A DNA stretch of 64,000 nt, taken from positions 935,742-999,741 of the forward strand of contig NW_018396398.1 of NCBI RefSeq assembly GCF_000003195.3, in the 5' to 3' direction. The notes beneath the pieces were generated by a model. It saw only the letters and a list, made by a program, of their open reading frames with translations. It was not told the DNA's origin and searched no databases. The stretch comes from Sorghum bicolor. Lineage: Eukaryota > Streptophyta > Magnoliopsida > Poales > Poaceae. This document shows, piece after piece, positions 59,098-64,000 of the stretch. Positions within the stretch are counted from its first letter, which is position 1; each line of letters opens with the position of its first letter. The position numbers were made by a program, and so were the translations under genes.

Positions 59098-62000
59098 ATG
59101 TCTCGTGGCACCCGGGGTGCGGAACAGCGTGCAAACATGAATCCACCACCTCCTCCTCCACCACCAAATCCAGCTGAGCTGATGCAAATGATGGTGGAAA
59201 ATCAGAGGATGCTCACTGAAACCATCAATCGTATGGCAAATTAGGGTGGCCGTAATGCACAGGAAGGGCCAGCTCCTAACCAGTACAGTAGCTTCAAGGA
59301 CTTCATGGATACGAAGCCCCCACCTTTCAGAGAAGCTGAAGAACCCCTTCAAGCTGAAGAGTGGCTGAATACGGTGGAACAAAAGTTTCGCCTACTTCGG
59401 TTGACTGAAGGTTTGAAGGCGGATTATGCAGCTCACCAACTGCAGGGACCAGCAGGCATCTGGTGGAATCAGTACCGGGAAGCTCTACCGGCTGCCACGG
59501 TGATTGATTGGAATCTTTTCCGTGAGGCTTTCAAAGGGCATTTCATTCCTCCAGGTGTTATGGAGATGAAGCACACCGAGTTCATGCAGCTGACTTAGGG
59601 CAACAAGACTCTGAAGGAGTATTTGCATGCTTTCAATCACTTGTTTAGGTATGCTCCTGAGTTTGTGAACACGGAGACGAAAAAGATCGCTAGTTTCAAG
59701 CGGGGTTTGGGTCCCAAATTGCTGAAGACTATGGGCCGCACTAAGTGTGCAACTTTCAACGAGTTTCTCAGTGATGCTCTCACCCAAGAGAACTATAACA
59801 CTGTGTACACTGCGACCAAGACTCGCAAGAGGGCTTTTGAGGCCAGTGCTGGGTCATCTCAGTCCAAGGCTCCAGTGGCAGCTAAGCCACCATTCCGTGC
59901 TCCAACCCCCAACCAGCGATACCGCCCTCCGGTGAAGAAGAATCAGGCAAAGACGGGTTTTCGCAAGGGGTACTCTATTGCTCTTCCTAGGGGCAACACG
60001 GGTCCCAGCTATGCCAAGACTCCACCTGCCAACCGTCCGTGCTGGAACTGCAATCAGACCGGGCATTGGCAGAGCAACTGTCCTTACCCGCCAAAGAAGG
60101 GCAACCAGGGGAACGTCCGTCAGGGGCGTGTTCACTACACAACTGTGGAGGCAATCCCTGCTGGTGAGGTAGTCACGGCTGGTAAGTTTCTGGTCAATCA
60201 ACATGATGCACTCGTGCTTTTTGATTCTGGAGCATCGCATTCTTTTGTGAGTTCTGAATTTGTATCTAAGCATAGCATCAAGACCATCACACTTGATCAA
60301 GGCAGTTATTGTATTAGTGCTGCGGGAAATGATATTTCCACCAATCAAGTGGTTTTGGGGGCAACTCTGGAGATAGGAGGCCGTCAGTTTCTTGCTGATC
60401 TGGTTGTTCTACCCGGTGTGGGCATAGATGTAATTCTAGGGATGAAGTGGATGAGTGGTAATGGAGTTCTTATAGACACCACCACTCGTGTAGTGATGTT
60501 GAAAGACCCAGATACCAAGGAGGCATTTCTAGTGCAACTCCCTCGTGATATTCAAATCCGTAGCACTGTGAATGCAGTTACATCTAAGGCTATTCAGGAT
60601 ATTCCGGTGGTGTGTGAGTTTCCGGACGTATTTCCTGATGATTTTCCCGGGCTTCCTCCGGATCGGGATGTGGAGTTCAAAATTGAATTGATTCCAGGCA
60701 CCGCTCCTATCTCTAGAAGACCTTATAGGATGCCGCCCAATGAATTAGCTGAGCTTAAGACCCAACTAAATGAGTTGTTGCAGAAGGGTCTTATTCGTCC
60801 TAGTTCTTCTCCTTGGGGTTGTCCGGCCATCTTTGTGAAGAAGAAGGATCAATCTTTGCGCATGTGTGTGGACTATCGTCCCCTAAATGCGGTGACTATC
60901 AAGAACAAATACCCTCTTCCTCGCATTGATATCTTGTTTGATCAGTTGTCTAAAGCTAAGGTATTCTCCAAGATTGATTTGCGATCTGGGTACCATCAGA
61001 TCAAGATCCGTCCCGAAGATATACCTAAGACGGCTTTCTCGACGAGGTATGGGTTGTATGAGTACCTTGTCATGTCCTTCGGGCTTACGAATGCACCTGC
61101 TCATTTCATGTATCATATGAATTCGGTGTTCATGCCCGAATTGGACAAGTTTGTAGTGGTCTTCATTGATGATATCTTGGTATATTCTTGCAATGAAGAG
61201 GAGCATGCAGAGCATCTGCGTGTAGTGTTGTCGCGTTTGCGCGAACATCAGCTTTATGCTAAGTTTAGCAAATGCGAGTTTTGGCTAAAGAAAGTACCTT
61301 TCTTGGGCCATGTCTTATCTAAAGAAGGCATATCGGTGGATCCGGCTAAGGTGCAAGAGGTGCTGGATTGGAAAGTTCCAACTTCGGTACACGAGGTTCG
61401 GAGTTTTCTCGGTCTGGCTGGGTATTACCGTCGATTTATTCCGGAGTTCTCCAAAATATCCAAGCCTATGACTCGTCTACTTCAGAAAGATGAAAAGTTT
61501 GTGTGGACACCTGAGTGTGAAGAGGCATTCCACAAGTTGAGGACACTGTTGACATCAGCTCCTGTCCTAGCTCAACCTGATATCGAGAAGCCTTTCGATG
61601 TCTTTTGTGACGCATCAGGCATTGGTTTAGGCTGTGTGTTGATGCAGGAAGGTCGCGTTATCGCGTATGCCTCGCGCCAACTTCGAAAGCATGAGGTCAA
61701 TTACCCCACTCATGACTTAGAATTGGCAGCAGTTGTTCATGCTTTGAAAATCTGGAGGCATTATCTGCTGGGTAATCTGTGTAATATCTACACCGATCAT
61801 ACGAGCCTCAAGTATATCTTCACTCAACCTGAACTGAACATGCGGCAGCGAAGGTGGCTTGAGTTGATTAAAGACTATAATCTCCAAGTGCACTATCATC
61901 CGGGCAAGGCAAACGTGGTGGCGGATGCCTTGAGTCGGAAAGCGCACTGTCACTCAATACAAGTGGAAGATCCGTTGTTGTCACATCTTATGCATCCGCT

Positions 62001-63462
62001 TGTGCTCAACCAGATTTCTCTGGAAAGTACCATTCGCAATCGAGTCATCGAACTGCAGCGGACAGATGTAGGCATCCACCATATCAAGAGGAAGATGAAG
62101 GAAGAAGAAACCAAGCATTTCCGGGTTGATGAAAACGGAATCCTTTGGTTCAAGGATCGACTTGTGGTCCCAAAAGACCGCGAGCTGCGAAATCAGATCC
62201 TATCTGAAGCTCATTCATCCAAAATGTCTATCCATCCTGGTAGTAACAAGATGTATCAGGATCTGAAACCTTTGTTTTGGTGGACAAAGATGAAAAAGGA
62301 GATAGCTGCTTTTGTCGCTCGTTGTGACAATTGTTGTCGCGTGAAGGCTGTTCACATGAAAGCTGGTTTGCTTCAACCCTTGCCAATTCCTGGTTGGAAA
62401 TGGGAAGAAGTCAGCATGGATTTCATCAGTGGACTCCCAACTTCTGTTAAGGGTTATGACTCTATCTGGGTGGTTGTAGATCGTTTGACCAAGGTTGCTC
62501 GATTTATTCCAGTCCGAACTGATTATCGTCCCCATCAGTATGCGGAGTTGTATTTCGAGCACATTGTTCGCCAGTATGGTGTGCCTCGAACAATCATATC
62601 TGATCGTGGACCACAGTTCACTGCTCGTTTTTGGGAATGTCTTCATGAGCAGATTGGTACTCACTTGGTCCGCAGCTCTGCTTATCACCCCCAAACAGCA
62701 GGTCAAACTGAATGAGTTAACCAGATCCTTGAAGATATGTTGAGGGCATGTGCTCTCTCATCAAAAGGTTCTTGGGTTAAGTGGTTGCCATTAGCTGAGT
62801 TCTCCTACAACAACAGTTATCAGGAGACTATCAAGATGGCTCCATTTGAAGCCTTGTATGGTCGAAAGTGTCGAACCCCGTTGAATTGGGTAGAAGCTGG
62901 AGAGCGAAGATACTACGGCATCGATTTCGTGAACGAAGCGGAGCAGAAAGTCCGTGTTATCCAGCAACACCTGGAAGCTGCTCAAGCTCGTCAGAAAAGT
63001 TATGCCGACAAGAGAAGGAAGCCGATTGAGTATTCAGTTGGTGACCATGTGTACATCAAGGTGTCTCCGATGAAGGGTGTACAAAGGTTCGGAGTCAAGC
63101 GAAAGCTTGCACCTCGCTATGTGGGACCTTATCGGATTCTCGAAAAGAAAGGGAATGTGGCATACAAAGTTCAACTCCCAGTTGCGCTTCGGGCCATTTT
63201 TCCTGTCTTTCACGTATCGCAATTGAAGAAGTGCCTTCGTGTACCGGAGGAACGAGTGGAAATTCGAGATATCAAGTTGAAGTCAGACTTGGTGTATGAG
63301 GAGAAACCCATGGCGATTCTTGATCGCAAGGAACGGGAAACGCGTAATCGTGTGGTTAAGCTCTACAAAGTGTTGTGGAGTAACCACGGGGAAGAAGATG
63401 CCACTTGGGAGACGGAGGATTATTTGAAAGAAGTTTACAAAACCTTCTTCGAAAATCAGTAA
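59098..63462 (+). pseudogene. gag-pol: Gag-Pol polyprotein of the chromovirus, three in-frame stops
   Basis: One continuous frame of about 1450 codons, interrupted only by TAG at 59242, TAG at 59596 and TGA at 62713. Order: Gag with a Pro-rich start and core (FREAEEPLQAEEWLNTVEQ), CCHC knuckle [14 protein letters not shown] (about 60040), protease [11 protein letters not shown] (about 60217), RT with [12 protein letters not shown] (about 61159), RNase [17 protein letters not shown] (about 61597), integrase zinc site ([10 protein letters not shown] to CDNCC, about 62230-62336), and the core with [15 protein letters not shown] and catalytic Glu at 62710-62712, just before the TGA. The tail has a chromodomain-like end (AILDRKERETRNRVVKLYKV, ATWETEDYLKEVYKTFF). 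Chromodomains tether integration to marked chromatin. All other catalytic residues are intact. Confidence 0.9.
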
Positions 63463-63489
63463 GCTTTCAAATCTCGGGACGAGATTTTT

Positions 63490-63504
63490 GTAAGGGGGGA
63501 GGGC
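63490..63504 (+). other. Polypurine tract of the chromovirus
   Basis: gtaaggggggagggc lies immediately before the 3' LTR start. It is the expected primer for plus-strand DNA synthesis. Confidence 0.85.
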
Positions 63505-64000
63505 TGTAACACCCCAGTGTTATGGTTGCATCAAGCATGTGCATGGCATGAGCATCATCATTTTTCAAAGCATCCATGATCATCATCTATCTTGAGACAT
63601 GTCATTCTTTGCAAAGATGTGGTTTAAATTGATTAAATAGGCTTCCTATGCTTATGTTTGAGTGAACAATGATTGTGTTTGTGCTTAATGTCTTGGTAAT
63701 TAGTTTATCTATGTTTAACTTGATCTTGGGAACAATGTTCATGTTGGTCACTTTTCCAAAATATGCTTCTAAGTCATACTTATGAAAATAGGCCCTAGAA
63801 ACCTCTTTTGCTTAGGCTTTTAAAAAGTGTTTCATAAAATGTTTGCATGTCAAAACTTTCTACAGCACAGTTGTAGCAAATTTTATAAGGAACAAAAGTT
63901 GTTTTATGGCCATCTCATGAAAATGAACACAAACAGCTCAAAAGTGGTCCACAAGGCAGATTTGGGTCTGTTTTCAACACTTAGAAAATTTTCTAAGTCC
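63505..64000 (+). repeat. 3' LTR of the chromovirus, first 496 bp
   Basis: It starts tgtaacaccccagtg. The first 161 bp equal the 5' LTR. From 63666 it is AT-rich and does not match the 5' LTR at the same offset. It is cut by the window edge. Confidence 0.85.

Larger units (their letters stand above)
52667..64000 (+). mobile_element. Tekay/Del-like chromovirus with an extra gene before gag
   Basis: Plus strand: 4170 bp 5' LTR, primer binding site, leader with a strong 5' splice site, an extra 361-codon gene, gag-pol in one frame, polypurine tract, and the first 496 bp of the 3' LTR at the window edge. It inserted into the antisense gene of the second Tat element, so it is the younger of the two. 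The first 161 bp of the two LTRs appear identical, suggesting a recent insertion, yet the LTRs then diverge completely. The five bases before the insertion are ctctc; the matching copy is outside the window. Confidence 0.88.

Noticed and set aside
59854..60348. Minus-strand frames within the chromovirus gag-pol
   Set aside because: They overlap a complete domain series on the plus strand and have no recognisable motif.
1..64000. tRNA, rRNA or other structural RNA genes
   Set aside because: No cloverleaf with A and B boxes or rRNA-like stretch was recognised. The tRNA-complementary strings are primer binding sites.

Overview
The window is plant repeat DNA, most likely from an Andropogoneae grass of the sorghum, sugarcane or Miscanthus kind. 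A head-to-tail satellite with a 137 bp monomer fills every stretch not occupied by a retrotransposon. 137 bp is the known size of the centromeric satellite of Sorghum, Saccharum and Miscanthus (CEN38/SCEN type). The link to that family rests on monomer length and general resemblance, not on a database match. I found no ordinary host gene, tRNA, rRNA or CRISPR array. All long reading frames belong to LTR retrotransposons.

Layout. (A) 1-245 satellite, then 246-7055 a rearranged minus-strand Ty1/copia Sirevirus-type element. (B) 7056-15366 satellite, then 15367-27737 a minus-strand Ty3/gypsy Tat-lineage element without its 3' LTR; it carries an antisense, intron-containing gene. (C) 27738-31274 satellite, then 31275-37784 a plus-strand Ty3/gypsy chromovirus (Tekay/Del-like) with a perfect 5 bp target duplication. 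(D) 37785-44159 satellite, then 44160-52666 the left part of a plus-strand Tat-lineage element, again with an antisense gene downstream of pol. (E) That element is split by a second Tekay/Del-like chromovirus, 52667 to beyond 64000, which has a 4.2 kb 5' LTR, an extra 361-codon gene before gag, and a nearly open gag-pol.

Satellite organisation. Two monomer types alternate to give about 274 bp dimers. Variant-specific landmarks recur every 7 to 10 dimers (spacings about 2188, 2188, 1916, about 2175, 2462, about 2460 and 2735 bp once the insertions are removed). Neighbouring higher-order units therefore differ by whole dimers, as expected from unequal exchange. All blocks have the same orientation, so the retroelements entered one continuous array.

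How the parts work. Each element has the usual genes: gag for the particle, then protease, reverse transcriptase, RNase H and integrase. Each is disabled in a different way: truncation (A), stops and a lost LTR (B element), an RT active-site change and deletions (31-38 kb element), an integrase catalytic Glu-to-Lys change (44-52 kb element), and three nonsense codons (52-64 kb element). The most unusual item is the last element's extra gene. Its ATG, and the gag ATG downstream, each directly follow a consensus 3' splice site, and a strong 5' splice site lies in the leader, so the two products may be expressed by alternative splicing. The extra protein has a dsRNA-binding-domain-like pattern at its N-terminus, a long coiled coil and an acidic tail.
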